Shown piece after piece: positions 34,945 to 47,749 of a stretch of 64,000 bases of DNA (the stretch's first letter is position 1; the number at the start of each line of letters is the position of its first letter). This stretch comes from Prosapia bicincta (lineage: Eukaryota > Arthropoda > Insecta > Hemiptera > Cercopidae). The position numbers were made by a program, and so were the translations under genes. The notes beneath the pieces are model-generated. The model searched no databases. It saw only the letters and a program-made list of their open reading frames with translations, and was not told where the DNA came from. The stretch lies in the NCBI GenBank assembly GCA_036971475.1, contig JBAIZL010000010.1, positions 5,360,131 through 5,424,130 of the forward strand, given 5' to 3'.

Positions 34945-35025
34945 ATAGGCAGGATCATATTTTTTTAAATTCTACTATCTGTGTATAACTCTCTCCTTTT
35001 CAACTTTGTAACATACATTTCTTGT

Positions 35026-35028
<3 letters not shown>

Positions 35029-35089
<61 letters not shown>

Positions 35090-35103
35090 GTGTTGATGAG
35101 TGG

Positions 35104-35175
<72 letters not shown>

Positions 35176-35189
35176 GTGTGGGTGAGTGG

Positions 35190-35228
<39 letters not shown>

Positions 35229-35281
35229 TGTGTGTTTATGTGTGTGTGTGTGTGTGTTTGTGTGTGTGTGGGTGTGTGTGT

Positions 35282-35377
<96 letters not shown>

Positions 35378-35391
35378 GTGTGGGTGAGTGG

Positions 35392-35467
<76 letters not shown>

Positions 35468-35541
35468 GTGTGGGTGAGTGGTTGTGTGTGTGTGTGTGTG
35501 TGTGTGTGTTTGTGTGTTTGTGTGTGTGTGGGTGTGTGTGT

Positions 35542-35575
<34 letters not shown>

Positions 35576-35589
35576 GTGTGGGTGAGTGG

Positions 35590-35668
<79 letters not shown>

Positions 35669-35685
35669 AGGGTGTGGGTGAGTGG

Positions 35686-35718
<33 letters not shown>

Positions 35719-35800
35719 TGTGTGTTTGTGTGTGTGTGTGTGTTTGTGTGTGTGTGGGTGTGTGTGTGGGTGTGGGTGTGTGGGTGTGTGTGTGTACGCG
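35029..35800. repeat. Compound (GT)n minisatellite
   Basis: About 770 bp of (GT)n, punctuated six times by a GAGGGTGTGGGTGAGTGGTTG-type cassette (near 35086, 35172, 35374, 35464, 35572 and 35668; the first is variant) and by GTTTGTGTGTGTGTGGGTG stretches. The cassettes show duplication of larger blocks rather than simple slippage. Long CV, VC and similar frames are artefacts. Confidence 0.95.
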
Positions 35801-35809
35801 CTTATAAAT

Positions 35810-36549
35810 ATATATAATATTACTTCATATGTAAATAAATATATAATAATTATACTGTATATTGTTGTATAATATATAAACTCTTATTCCGTTGTGAACT
35901 ATGCTCCGAGTCTAATGTCACAAATATCGAGTCTAAACTCTGCTATATGAGTGGAAAGTCAGTGAGAAATTGATTATACAATTTTTATCTGACAGACATT
36001 AAATAAAAGCTGACAGGCTGACAAGAATGTGAATTGATAAAATGTGTTACAAGCAAGGTAAGTATTAGAGACTGAAAAACAAGCAAAATACTTTAGTAAT
36101 ACGAGTTTGAAAAGTCAACAACAAAAATAAAACAAAATAAAAACTATAAAAATGATCAAGAACAGGATATCTAGGGACAGCAAACAGGGTGTACGTGCTC
36201 CGGGACTTTATTTTCACTGTGTAATTCATAATTCAACTATCTAAGTATTTTATAACATGTGAACTATGCACATAAGATATAAAACCGCAATATTTGTGTT
36301 CGGTGTAGCAACGCCATTTGCGTTTATGTTATTGTGTGGTGTTAATTTAGTAATTGCGTTGTAATTTCATTATTTATGGACCTTGTTTCTCTTTACGACC
36401 TTTACAAATATAACAATAGCTTATATTATTTACTGTACACATTTGTTATAGTGCAATGGTGTCACAACAGGATGAGGTGTGAATGTGGCAATGCATTGAG
36501 TGTTACAAACTCTATCTCTGCCTTAGTGACCCGAGGGAATAAAGGAATG
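35810..36549. other. Intergenic stretch, nothing recognised
   Basis: AT-rich sequence between the (GT)n block and the hAT element, with no persuasive frame. Confidence 0.35.
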
Positions 36550-36557
36550 GCCTACCA

Positions 36558-38678
36558 CAGCGGTTCTCAACCTGGGAGGCGCGCCCCCCTGGGGGGGCCT
36601 GGAAGAATTCCAGGGGAGGCGTCAACAAATTTTTAAAAAAATTTAATTTGATGTTGGACACAAACACACAATCATTGAAATTTCTTTATAGCTTAATAGA
36701 GCTATAAAGCTCTATTTCTTTACTCAATAAAATGTAAGTGAGCGTCTGTCCAGGCGTAAGAAACTAGCTGTGACTCAGCATAGCAGGGCTTTTGTTTATT
36801 AATAGCGCGGCGGGGCGTAGTTGCCTTAAGAGAATGAAACTTGATTCCAGTGGAAGTTTTCGAATGGAAATTGAAAAGGCCGTTGAAGCTACTTACAAAA
36901 TTGCCTCGTTGATAGCTAAAGACAAGAAACCCCACACAATCGGTGAGTCACTCATAAAACCTTGTTAGCTTACTGCTTGTAGTACTTTGCTTGGTGAAGA
37001 CAGCTACAATAAAGTTGCCAAAATTTCTTTTTCTAACGATACAGTCAAACGTAGAATTGATGACATGGCTATTGATTTGAAAAATCAACTGGTGCAAAAG
37101 CTAAAAAACTCCCCATTCTTTGCATTGCAGTGCGATGAAACAACGGACATTTCAAAACAAGTGCAGTTTTTGTTTTACTGTAGATATATAGATGAAAAGA
37201 AATTCCTTGAAGAAATACTGTTTTCAAAAAATCTTTAAACAACAACTAAAGCAGTCGATATACTTTCTGCTCTTCAAACATTTTTAGAAGCTAATGAACT
37301 TCCCGGGGAGAGAGTTATTGGAATATGTACTGATGGAGCTCAAGCTTTGACAGGTTACCGATCAGGATTTATGGAATTGGCTAAGAAAAAAACCCTAAAA
37401 TAATTGGATCCCATTGTATCATCTACAGACAACCTTTGGCTTACCAGACTCTCCCTGAATCACTTAACGCTGCTTTGAACTTAGCAGTTAAAGTAGTGAA
37501 TCACGTCAAATCCAGTGCTTCGAACACCAGACTTTTTCGAGTGTTGTGTCAAGAACTGAAAAGTGGTCAAGAAACACTTATCTTTCACACCGAAGTTCGT
37601 TGGTTGCCCAAAGGTAATATGCTTGCAAGATTGTTCAACTTAAAATCAGAAGTTGAAATCTTTTTGATGAGTTCAAGTGAAGAACTGTACAAGAAATTTA
37701 CATATTACAAATTTATCTTTTACCTGGCATATTTGTCAGACTTTTTCGAAACAATAAATCTTCTGAGCATAAATCTACAAGGTCAGAAAAGTACTTTGAA
37801 GAACTATGATTCAATTAAGAGTTTTGCTGAGAAGATGGGTCTTTGGCAACACCGCCTGCACATTTCGCAGCCGAACTTTTCTTCCTTTCCAAAATTAAAC
37901 AACCTCCTCGATGGTACCCAAAGTCTTCCAAAAGACCTAGTAAATGAAATGAAGGACCTAATATCTGAGCATTTGTTGTCTCTGAAGAACAAAATCGGAG
38001 CCGATTTCCCAGATAAGCTCGGAAAACTGGGAATTCAAGTTAACAAGAGACCCCTTTCAAATCAACATTGATATACTTCCTGATCACATTCAAGAACAAA
38101 CAATTGACTTGCAATGTGATTCCAAAGCTAAATTGGATTTTCCATACATGGATCTCGAAGATTTCTGGCTACTATATCTTCCTGTTTACCCAGAAGTAGC
38201 AATGGAGGCAGTCAAGTTGCTTGTACAATTTTCATCAACTTATCTATGCGAGACAGGATTTCCAGCCCTGGCTAATATAAAATCTAAATATCGAGCCAGA
38301 CTAGATGTGGAAAGTGACCTGCGGTGTTCTTTGTCAAAATTTCATCCAAACATGCAAAAAATAGTTAACGAGAAACAGTGCCAGCCCTCACACTAGCACT
38401 ACAAAAGTAGCGAACATTTTTCTGGTTACATTATTGATATTTTGTTGTGATTTATTCGATGATTTGTGTAAATAAAATTTGTATTTGAGCAAATATGATT
38501 TTATATTCCTTACCCTTACTAGAGTATGTCTAGCCTAAGTTCAAAGTCATTTTACTCAAACATAATGTAAGTAAATTTATCATATATAAGTCTAAATTAA
38601 CTTCATCCGTAAAGGGAGGCGTGACCTCACACCAAAGTGTGAAGGGGGGCTCAGAGCCTAAAAGGTTGAGAACCCCTG
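36558..38678 (+). mobile_element. hAT transposon, 2121 bp, with 8-bp target duplication
   Basis: The left terminus is CAGCGGTTCTCAACCTGGGA and the right terminus is its complement, AAAAGGTTGAGAACCCCTG, giving inverted repeats of at least 16 bp with one mismatch in the first 16. GCCTACCA (36550-36557) and GCCTACAA (38679-38686) form an 8-bp target duplication with one difference. Subterminal GGGAGGCG words occur at both ends (36574-36582 and near 38615 as GGGAGGCG). CAGNGGTTCTCAACC ends and 8-bp duplications are characteristic of the hAT superfamily, Charlie-like group. The interior encodes a broken transposase. Confidence 0.9.
36840..38396 (+). pseudogene. hAT transposase (ZBED5/SCAND3/GTF2IRD2-like), inactivated
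   Basis: Fragments in order: RMEIEKAVEATYKIASLIAK (from 36861), a stop at 36966, then LGEDSYNKVAKISFSNDTVK and RRIDDMAIDLKNQL to a first catalytic-aspartate motif LQCDETTDIS (37122-37151). A stop at 37236, GICTDGAQALTG (second aspartate, about 37320-37355), and a stop at 37398-37400 beside an A-run follow. The frame then changes to HCIIYRQPLAYQTLPESLN, VKVVNHVKS and HTEVRWLPKGNMLARLFNL, stop at 38069. The last frame (38050-38396) has DLEDFWLLYLPVYPEV and SSTYLCETGFPALANIKSKY, the C-terminal hAT dimerisation region with the conserved CE. At least three in-frame stops and two frameshifts are present. The N-terminal BED zinc finger expected upstream is missing, apparently by a 5' deletion between 36640 and 36840. 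Not domesticated in this state. Confidence 0.85.
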
Positions 38679-38817
38679 GCCTACAACGTTGTGCTCAAGG
38701 TTCAAGGCAATATTTCTTGATTTTTAATAACACTGCTAATTATTTGCCAATTTATTTCTCACTTATCTGAGAAGTCTAATTACTAATTTCTAATTTAAAA
38801 TTCATATTCATTATAAA

Positions 38818-38878
<61 letters not shown>
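38818..38878. repeat. (TA)n microsatellite
   Basis: About 60 bp of uninterrupted (TA)n, 140 bp right of the hAT element. Confidence 0.97.
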
Positions 38879-38879
<1 letters not shown>

Positions 38880-38939
38880 CATTTAAACCATTACATTTGC
38901 ATTAAAGTTTGGCAAGAGTTTACGTTAAATTTGTAGCGA

Positions 38940-39405
38940 ACGTTTATAAAGGACTGCATTGTTTGCGTGTGTAAAGAAAAGAAAGAGGGGAGAAGAGAGA
39001 GAAAGAAAGCAACAAATGAAGGGAGGGAAAACTAAAGAAAGAAAAGGAAAGAAGAAGAGAGAGGAGGTTGGGGATAAGAAAACAGACAAGAGAGCAAAAG
39101 ATGAGTGAAGGGAGAAAAAGAGAGGGAGAACACGGTGAAAGAGATAAACAAGAGAGAGGGGAGAAAGGAGAAGGAGAGAGTTAAGGAAAAGAAAGAGGAA
39201 GAGAGATCGAAAAAGAGAAAGGAGGATAAAACTTCTCCCCGTTCACTTTCCCACCATAAAACAATGCCCGCCCAGGTTAAGTTCTCTGATTAAAGAAACA
39301 ACCCTTATAACATGCATCCTTTCCTCTAATCGTACGTGTTTGCATATCCCTGCCTCTTGTCTAGGGTTATACATGTAACTTCAAATTAGTGCTGTAAATA
39401 TATGA
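38940..39405. repeat. Purine-rich tract plus conserved tail, copy 2 of 2
   Basis: A GA-rich tract (38975-39230) is followed by a tail (39238-39400) closely matching 12030-12180, including CCGTTCACTTTCCCACCATA, ACAATGCCCGCC and CGTGTTTGCATATCCC. The flanks do not match on either side. Confidence 0.7.
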
Positions 39406-40479
39406 GTGATTACGTTGAAATAAGATTGAAAAAAAGCTTTTTTGGACACCGTACATTTGGGCATATTTTTGACGACACACATTTGGTTCCAGTTGAAAAT
39501 GGGGCCTGAGGGTAGGACTTGTAAGAATTAACTTTAAACCCTAAGAAACTCGAATTTATAATTATTGAGAGTGGGCTTTAGTTTTTGACACATGTTTTAA
39601 ATTAAAACTGCTTTAAGTGGATTTCCAAAAGGCTCCCATACAATATTATATTATTTTGTGTAGCATGTACCTCTCGCTCTCCCATTACCTCTAACATTAA
39701 CAAGGCACGTCAAGTACAATATTTTTACTCATAAAGACCATCTAAACCACAGAACTGAAAAGTTTTCATATCAAAATACATATTTGAGATATGAAATACT
39801 TTAAATAATTCAAAAACATTTGCGGTAAATTTGAGAAATTTAAATTAAAAAATAAAACAGAATGATACATTTGCTAGCCGTGAAAGGAAATACAACCACG
39901 CACACTATTCACTACGATCGGACATTCTGAAAACTAAAATATTTGCTTTAGTAAACTAAAGAACTAATCCCACACATTTTGGAAATATTCTGAGTTGTCT
40001 ATTTTAGTGATCATTTTCCGAAAGTAAAATAGTGAATCTATTGATTTGGACGAAAATCAACTCTTTAAGGCTTTCATGTTGGACCAACATAAATCGACAC
40101 ACAATCACTAAATACTCGCCCTTATTGCCGTAAACTAAACCACCAATCACAATTTTTGGCCTACATTGCTTCGACTATATTAGATGTTATTTCCAAAATA
40201 GAAAATTAGAATTTAAAATTTAATTAGAAAATCGAAAATATATTCTTCGATGTATTACCCATAAAGAACTTCCCATGTCGACCCATAGTCGCTAAATGGC
40301 CGCATTTAAATCTTTAAACAAAAGCACTAAATAATTGTTTTTATAAAACTCTGTTTCGTCTATTTTATTATTTTTCTTCGAAGCTGAACATGTATTATAA
40401 ACAATAAAATTGAAAGTAATTCCTACTTGGGTAAACAGAAAACTTATTAAAGTTACTTTTTATTGAATAATTACAAAAT
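39406..40479. other. Intergenic stretch, nothing recognised
   Basis: AT-rich, no arrays or element ends seen. Confidence 0.35.
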
Positions 40480-40757
40480 AATATAAATAAAGTAGCTTAT
40501 GCATTAGTTCAACCACATAACCTATAACGTAAAATCAGCTGGTTTATGAAATCATATGTTATCACTAATTTTAAGTCAAATAAGTATCTACAGTGCATAC
40601 CTTGTCCCTTTTAAGAAAAGTTGTCCTTTCATATAAAACTTGAGTTAATTCAAGTGTCAAAATTTAACATCAAGTGTTTACCAATACAAGTTTTATAAAA
40701 CTGTATTTGAACTTGAGTAGTTAGATATAAAGTGTTTTATTAGCGATTGAAAATTTA

Positions 40758-40807
<50 letters not shown>

Positions 40808-40835
40808 AGAGTGGTAACTGATACGAGGAATTGAA
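40480..40835 (-). repeat. R1 copy 4 with (TA)n
   Basis: Minus orientation: AACCACATAACCTATAACGT near 40510, ATACCTTGTCCCTTTTAAG near 40598, and AAGTGTTTACCAATACAAGTT near 40670. It ends with (TA)n (40763-40803) and GGAGAGTGGTAACTGATA. Same order as the copy at 16385. Confidence 0.75.
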
Positions 40836-40839
40836 TTGT

Positions 40840-42204
40840 TAAATATTTTAAATAAATTTATTTTTAATAAATCAGGACAAGTTGACGAAAAGCAAATAAT
40901 TCCCTTCGAGTAACGCTTACCAAAAAAATGTACTATTTAGCCACCTTGTTTCAAAGGCTTTACGTGCAAATATGAATAGAAACTGTAAAACATCCCCAGA
41001 GTGAGGTGAACTGTGAATAATGATAAGGCTGGGAACTGTTTTGGGGGAGCCTTTTGCAAGAAAACTTTTGTATGGGTTATTGAAAAAGTTGAACCAGATG
41101 AGAAGTTCAGTTTACAATTTGAATTTTATCACTCCTCTGCTAAACATTATCTATCGTCCAATTACTTGGTAGAGTTCTTCAATAAATAAAAGCCTTAGCG
41201 AAAGATATTTCGCCATTATGAAGCCATTACAAAAGTCTATTTCATATGGGTTTTAGAAGTAAAAGGGGGTCCTGGAAATAAGGGAGATTCATGGCTTGCG
41301 TGAGGAGGGTTGCTCCTATAGTAACTTCCAATTTTTTTTTTTTTGTCTCAAAATTAAACTGGAAACACTTACTATGGCTATTGCGTTCTGTGTTTTTGTC
41401 ATGGATTAGAAAGATTTGTGGACAAAGCACAGAGTTAGACTTGCAACTCTTCACATTAGATTGTTTAATGTGTGCGTATCTGTGCACTACCGTTACGTCT
41501 ATACTAGCTCCTATATTCTATCCGTAACAAAGCGAGTACTTCAGGTAAGCAAACACCCGAAGTGTCCCGAATCATTATGCCTTTACAATCTACCTATTCT
41601 ATCAGTAATTTGAATATTTATCATGCTACTAAGAAATTAGTTTTATTTTAGGTAACGTTATGTAGGCTGAAATATTAAAGGAAATTTTGTTGTGAAAAAG
41701 ACATTGGCAAGCGTTTGTGTAGAGATTTGTACAAATAATACAGGTAACCGTTCAAAGCCCTCTGTTGTTTAAAGTGTAGTGGGGAATTCCATTGAACAAG
41801 CTTCACACCTTTAGCTACAGCCTGTTCTGTTCTTGTCTTTACCAGCCAGTTACGTTTCAAAAACCCAAGGGAGACACCTTTTCCTAACAAGGACATGTAA
41901 CGGATAGGCAAGGCGCGTTTATAGTTTCTGTAAGGGGATGGCCATTTTAGATAAGGCCCCAATTTATTTCATATTTTAAAAAATATTCCCGGAAAAAGGG
42001 GATCATTATGCCCTTACCATAGTCCTGCCAACGACTATCTAACCTTCCTTTACCTAACAAGGGGATGCACGGGTAGTCCAATAGAGAGTGGGTTCACTTA
42101 ACTTACGCTGCCCTGCACACGTGAACTATCTCCTTTGTGCCCCGTATCAAGTATTTTTTTGTCCTTATCCTAATCTATATTACACTAACAATATTTTCAT
42201 TACA
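40840..42204. other. Intergenic stretch with one unassigned minus-strand frame
   Basis: A minus frame at 41675-41962 is open for about 95 codons (GPYLKWPSPYRNYKRALPIR..., basic, ending LPMSFSQQNFL) in a region of slightly higher GC. It lacks an ATG at its upstream end and any recognised motif. It may be an exon or a repeat fragment; I cannot tell. CAG|GTAAGC at about 41540-41550 is a donor-like word on plus. Confidence 0.25.
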
Positions 42205-42535
42205 TATATATAAAGTAACTTAACCAATTCTACTACATAAACTATAACATAAAAGCAGCTGTTTTATGAATTCACAAGGGACGAAACAACTATATTGCAT
42301 CCCTTGCCCCTTTTCCAGAAAGATTTTTATCCTGTATAAAACTAAAATTAATTAACTACATTTAATTAATTAATTAAAATTGAAAACACTGTAATATCAT
42401 CAAGTGTCGTTCATTGCAAGTTTAAAAAAATGTATTTGAATATAAAAAATATTTTATTAACGATTGAAAATTTGAACAAGATATATAAATATGTTAGGGA
42501 GAGTGTGAAGTAATAGAAGGAATTAAAACAGTTAT
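42205..42535 (-). repeat. R1 copy 5
   Basis: Minus orientation with AAAGCAGCTGTTTTATGAAT near 42251, AATATTTTATTAACGATTG near 42446 and TTAGGGAGAGTGTGAAGTAA near 42494. The TA-rich stretch has not expanded here. Confidence 0.7.
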
Positions 42536-43210
42536 TTGTAGTAACATTGATATAAGATTCGATATAAAACAACTTTATTAGATTTATTATTAATTTACCT
42601 TTGTCTAAGTATGTCCACTCAGTAAACGCACGGCGTAATGGAGTTAAATACACTCATGAAACACTTGATCACTGGGGATGTTTTCTAAAGGGGACTCATG
42701 AACGCAAAAGTTATCTTACAATAGCAAACGCGCAGTTTTCGCACCAAAATGTTTTTATAATCTGATAAGTAATATACACAACATTAAATACATTCATGCA
42801 ACTATTGCAAAATTTATAAGTATTGCTCAGAGTTTAGTTCCCAATACATGCAGATTTATGAACTACATTTATTGTACGCCTGAGTAAAGGAAAACATAAT
42901 GTACAACAATGCGCAATCTAGAGCACAAAGAATCAGCTGCGAGATATAGTAAACAAGAGATCTTTACTGAAAGTAGGTAAATGTATATAATAGGGTTTGT
43001 TCATTCAAGGCAAATAGAGTGAACCGCTTTTGGAAACACAAAAGGCTTAGAGCATGGTTGGTATTGCAAAGAAGCTTATTTTACGTACGTAATATCAATA
43101 AATATATTATAGGTTTTACTGGAAGAATTGAGCGTGGCAGGTCTTGTAAGTTATTAATAAACGTAATCTGAGTGATAACGAGGAGCGACTGTGGTTTAAA
43201 TATTTTATTT
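42536..43210. other. Intergenic stretch, nothing recognised
   Basis: No element ends, arrays or frames of note. Confidence 0.35.
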
Positions 43211-43402
43211 CAAATAAATAAAACCCATTAAACACAACAAATTTATATTTATATACTTAAGCACATTTCGGTTACAAAGGAATCAGCTTCAAGTTATTTA
43301 ATAACTATTATTCTTGTAATAGGTTACTCTGAAGATGTTAACTTTACAATTGAAATGTGCAGGATTTAAATAAAATGTTGTGGTAAAAACTATTTATTTA
43401 CT
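43211..43402. mobile_element. Foldback insertion 3, same family as 112-330
   Basis: Imperfect arms 43212-43294 and 43328-43402. The right arm carries CTGAAGATGTTAACTTTACA followed by ATTGAAATGTGC, and the left arm carries GCACATTTCGGTTACAAAGG on the complementary strand. The arm sequence is recognisably the same family as 112-330 (shared TTTCAGTTACAAAG-like and CCACAA words) but older. Flanking direct repeats were not found. Confidence 0.5.
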
Positions 43403-44144
43403 AAAAATATAAAAACGTTATTTAGGTAACTCAATTTTTGCTTGTATTATTGACTAGATTTATTACACATAATATATTTATTAATTACATTTTCTATTGC
43501 ATTTGTTTAGCTTTAATTCTATTCAAAGCTACTAATAAAGCTTTTATTACTATTTAGTTTTATTAAATTATTTATAGAAGAAATATTATATTTTATACTT
43601 GGTCTTTCTAAGTTTAGACATCTATATCTTTAAATTATTGTATGATTATAAATGAAAACTTAGTATTTTTCGGCATCAACTAAAACCAAATTAATTAGGC
43701 AAAGAAATAATATGAAAGGTTCAATTCTTTTATGACAACGAAAAGAGAAGGGAATTTGTCAAGAATAAATTTTATCAAGGAGTAATACATTTTAGAATAA
43801 ATATTACTAATAAAACTGTAAAGAATTTGTTTCCTATAAGATTACTTTAAAATAGCTTTCCAATACGTGTTGTTTGTACCTTTTATCTTGCTAACTTAGA
43901 AAATGATTTGTTTGTAATTTTACCAGACATTTTATCAAATTGCATAGTTTATAAATTTTGTTTCTGAGTGTTGTCATCTTTGTTCCTCTATAAACATATT
44001 GTATTTAATTTTGTAATTCCAGGAATATATAACAGGAATATGTTATAATAACACAAATATATTTATTAAGCATTAAAAAGATGGTATTAAAACTAAGGTA
44101 GAAACCGACATCATGTCAGTGATTATCAATTACGTGCAAATCCG
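43403..44144. other. Intergenic stretch, nothing recognised
   Basis: Very AT-rich with no structure noted. Confidence 0.35.
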
Positions 44145-44174
44145 GCACACACACGCGCGCGCTCGCACGCACGT

Positions 44175-44222
<48 letters not shown>
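44145..44222. repeat. (CA)n microsatellite with CG-rich start
   Basis: CACACACACGCGCGCGCTCG and related alternating purine-pyrimidine sequence lead into about 45 bp of (CA)n. Confidence 0.93.
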
Positions 44223-44224
<2 letters not shown>

Positions 44225-44923
44225 GGACGAAGTGGCTCGCCCTCGCACCCCAACACAGGCTAACCTTTGTGTTCCACCCCTAGGTAAAAACTTTAAAACT
44301 ACCCTGTCCGGTTCGGAGCTAAGCCCTGTGCACAAAATCTGCCACAGAACCAAGCAATTTCGGCTTCGTGACAGTTTGATTTAGGATTGCATATGAAATT
44401 CGTTTAAATAAATATAATCACTGTTCTTGTTGGAACCATTCTTCATTACAACCATTGTCTTTTATTATTATTAGATTTAATTTACATTACAGCATTGTTT
44501 TTTTAATTTTTTAAACAATTTAAAAACTTCTTTATTTTTTTAATAATGTTTTTCCTTTAGTCAAAATGATTTTCTTTCCCCTTTTGAAACTAAATTAATA
44601 TTTTACAATACCACATCTTACCTGTAATCACAGACAACTAATATTTAATTTAAATTAAAAATTGTTCACTTCTATGTTACCTTTATAAAACACCATCCTT
44701 ACCATTTAAATTTTCTACAATTCAGAACTCTATTTTTAATACAAAATTTAATTTAATTTAATTCCACAATATTTTTGATAGTTTTAAACAACTTCATTTA
44801 AAACTATTTGTAGAAACAACCCTTTCATTTTAACATGAAATCCCTTATTCTCATATTTGGTATTTGAGACGAAACAGACACAACAATTAAACAAAAAGAC
44901 TATTTCTAGCAAACATTTTCAAA

Positions 44924-44970
<47 letters not shown>

Positions 44971-46487
44971 CATAATTATATATATAATCATAAAATTCTA
45001 AACAAACTATTTAAAATCAACATGAGAACTAAAACAAAATATCAAATCAAATTAGCTCAGAAATAAAACCTATTACTAACCATTGAAAATTCTTTAACAC
45101 TTTTTCTAACCTAAATTTACTCAGAAATCTCACATACTTGATTTTCATAATTTAATTTTAATTCATAGACCTTTTTGCCAAAACTCAACATATTGAAGTC
45201 CACGTAAGATAAAATCAGTGTCCTTTGTGTAACAAAATTAACTCACATTTTAAGCCTTATTAAAACTTTTTAACTAATTCAGAATCACCAGTTGGAATCA
45301 CCACTCATTCTTATCCTGCACTTTAACAGTTTCAAGATGTCATCTTGCCAGGCATTCTCCCTCTCTTGACCCGTCTATCATTGCTGTATCCGACCAGTTT
45401 AGCGACCTGACGACACTTCTTTGTAATGATAGCTTCTGGAACGTTGTGCTTTTATCGCGTGAATTTCGATATTTAAGTTGTAAAATTTTGCTTTTAGTTC
45501 TCTAGACATTTGTCCAAACACTGTCTCTATTCTTACTTTTATTTCACTCTCAATTATATCTCAATTTTAGTTCAAACTTATTACGACTTCGCTCTTTTCA
45601 ACTGTCTTTAAAACGATGGATTTTCAATTTTAAAATTTACCCTTTTAAAAGTTTACCTTAGGCACTGTTCAATTTCTCCACTTTTAACTGAATCTATTTT
45701 TAAAACACCTACTAAATAACTGAATCTTCTTTGCTGCGAACGAACCGACCTGGTGATAAGTTTGTGAAACCGCTTTTGTTGAGTTTCCTGTCTCAAAGGT
45801 TTTCTGAAACGCACAAAACTACATCTTGGCACCACGCTCGTACTATTTAGCCCTGCATTCTGTTGTTCAGGTACACTTAGAAAAATTCAACAATTTTACA
45901 AAGCGGAGCGCAACTTCACGACTTTCCTTCTCGAACTCTCGAACCACACTAACATCTCGTTCGGCCCTTCTAACGCATAACGCTTCCACCCTCAGGTAAC
46001 CCTTAGGCAATTGCGAAGCTACTCGATGTGGTCTATTCAGTACGCCGGATTCTCGTCATATCCTGTCGCCCTTCCAATTCATCATCCATACTGTCGTCGA
46101 AATTTCTTCAAATTCCTTAATATTACTGTAACTTCCAAATTTAGCTTCCATTTATGTTTTTCTTTTCTTCATTTTTCTCTTCTTTTCTGTTACTGCGTCT
46201 GCTCGAACGTGGATGGTCTCTCTATCTTAATCTTGACTTATTCTGCCTTTTAAATCACTAAGACTCCTTGTCCCTGCTAATGGCTTTGTCTATATTATTT
46301 TTAATTGCTAAGATTATTTATTTTATGCTGGAAGCATTACATACAGGCATCATGCCTCGTTTTATGAATCTAAATTCTTTAAATGATAAGTTGAATTTTT
46401 ATTAAAAACGCAAATTAAAATGGAGTTAAAATTTGAATTTTTTAAATTTTTATTGGAACGCTTAAATGTTACATTGTACCCCGTTAC
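44223..46487. other. Intergenic stretch with a (TA)n tract
   Basis: A short GC-rich patch (44223-44350) follows the (CA)n and is not recognised. (TA)n occupies 44926-44968. The pyrimidine-biased stretch 45300-46250 holds only short frames without motifs. Confidence 0.35.
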
Positions 46488-46497
46488 AACACACACA

Positions 46498-46560
<63 letters not shown>
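46488..46560. repeat. (CA)n microsatellite
   Basis: About 70 bp of (CA)n with one CTCA interruption, followed by TA-rich sequence to 46630. Confidence 0.96.
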
Positions 46561-46562
<2 letters not shown>

Positions 46563-47749
46563 TTATATATTTCCTATATATTTCCAAATATCTATATATA
46601 AACTCATATATATATATAGGCCCATATGTATCGTTACATATATTGAAATAAATAATTAAAAATAAAAATTCTAGATACGTAATTTATTTTTATAAAAAGC
46701 GTTTGGGTAGTTTGAGATTCAGAGAAATGAAAATTCCATACTTCTGTACCCAAGCAAATTGAATTAATATTTTAAGCGATGCCATAGCTACTTTAGTGTG
46801 AAATTGTGTAAAATACCTAGAAGTCACGTGGTCAACTCGTTACTATTTCCCGTAACTCTTTCTTCTCCATAGATTAGTCAGAATTATTTACACTACGATA
46901 TGCCGTCCTGTTTCAATCAGAGTCTTAAAAGGTTTTATTACTATACGATAATCCTTTAAGCATGTTTACAAAGTTAGGTTCCTTTTATTTATAAAAGTAA
47001 ATACAAATGGAAAACTTTGTTTTTCTGGATAAACAACTTGAGTAGATTATTTTTTCTGAACTTGCTCACGGTGCTGCACTGAAGTCACTTTGCAAACTTC
47101 ATTCTACTCTAAGCTTCATACAAAGACCGCTTTACACATAAAGAAGAGAAAAGCTAAGTTACGTCACATATAGCGACTTGTATTATACAGCTGATCAGGT
47201 AATTTGTTGAACTTTACACACCACATCTGTGTCCAGCAGGGAGACGGTCGATGCTTTGTGTATTTGTTTGCGGTGCATTTGCTTATCGTACAACCCTTTG
47301 AGATACATTGCGGTAAAAATATTATTTATACAATATGTTATAAACAACAATCTATAGAGTATAGGATATTTCAGGTAAAATTACCATTTTTATAAATCAC
47401 TGAATTATATTAAGAGTTGTAGATGCAAAATGGTAGTACATACGTATAAATGGATGGTTCTGTCTAGGACGGACACAATCAATGCTTTGATTTATCTTTG
47501 GTGAATTTGTTTGTTGTTTGTCTACAGTTCTGTTGTCCTCTATAGACTTGGAAGTTAACGAATGTTTAATAAATGATATATATTGCAGTGAAAATCTATA
47601 ACTATAATCGGTTTTAACACGTTACAATTAATATAAAATATATTTTAAAAAATAGGTTTCAAAGTTGTATCTTCAAAAGTTTAGAGTACATTTAGATTAG
47701 GATGTAAATAAGTCAATTTTCAGGATAAAAGTAATTTAGTAGATAAAAT
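46561..47749. other. Intergenic stretch left of copy B
   Basis: No gene or element is recognised, and no clear match to sequence left of copy A. Confidence 0.35.

Noticed and set aside
34981..35872. Cys-Val-rich frames of 278 and 228 codons
   Set aside because: They are translations of the (GT)n block.
36376..36636. 86-codon plus frame across the left end of the hAT element
   Set aside because: It spans the insertion boundary and the GC-rich terminus, so it cannot be an ancestral gene.
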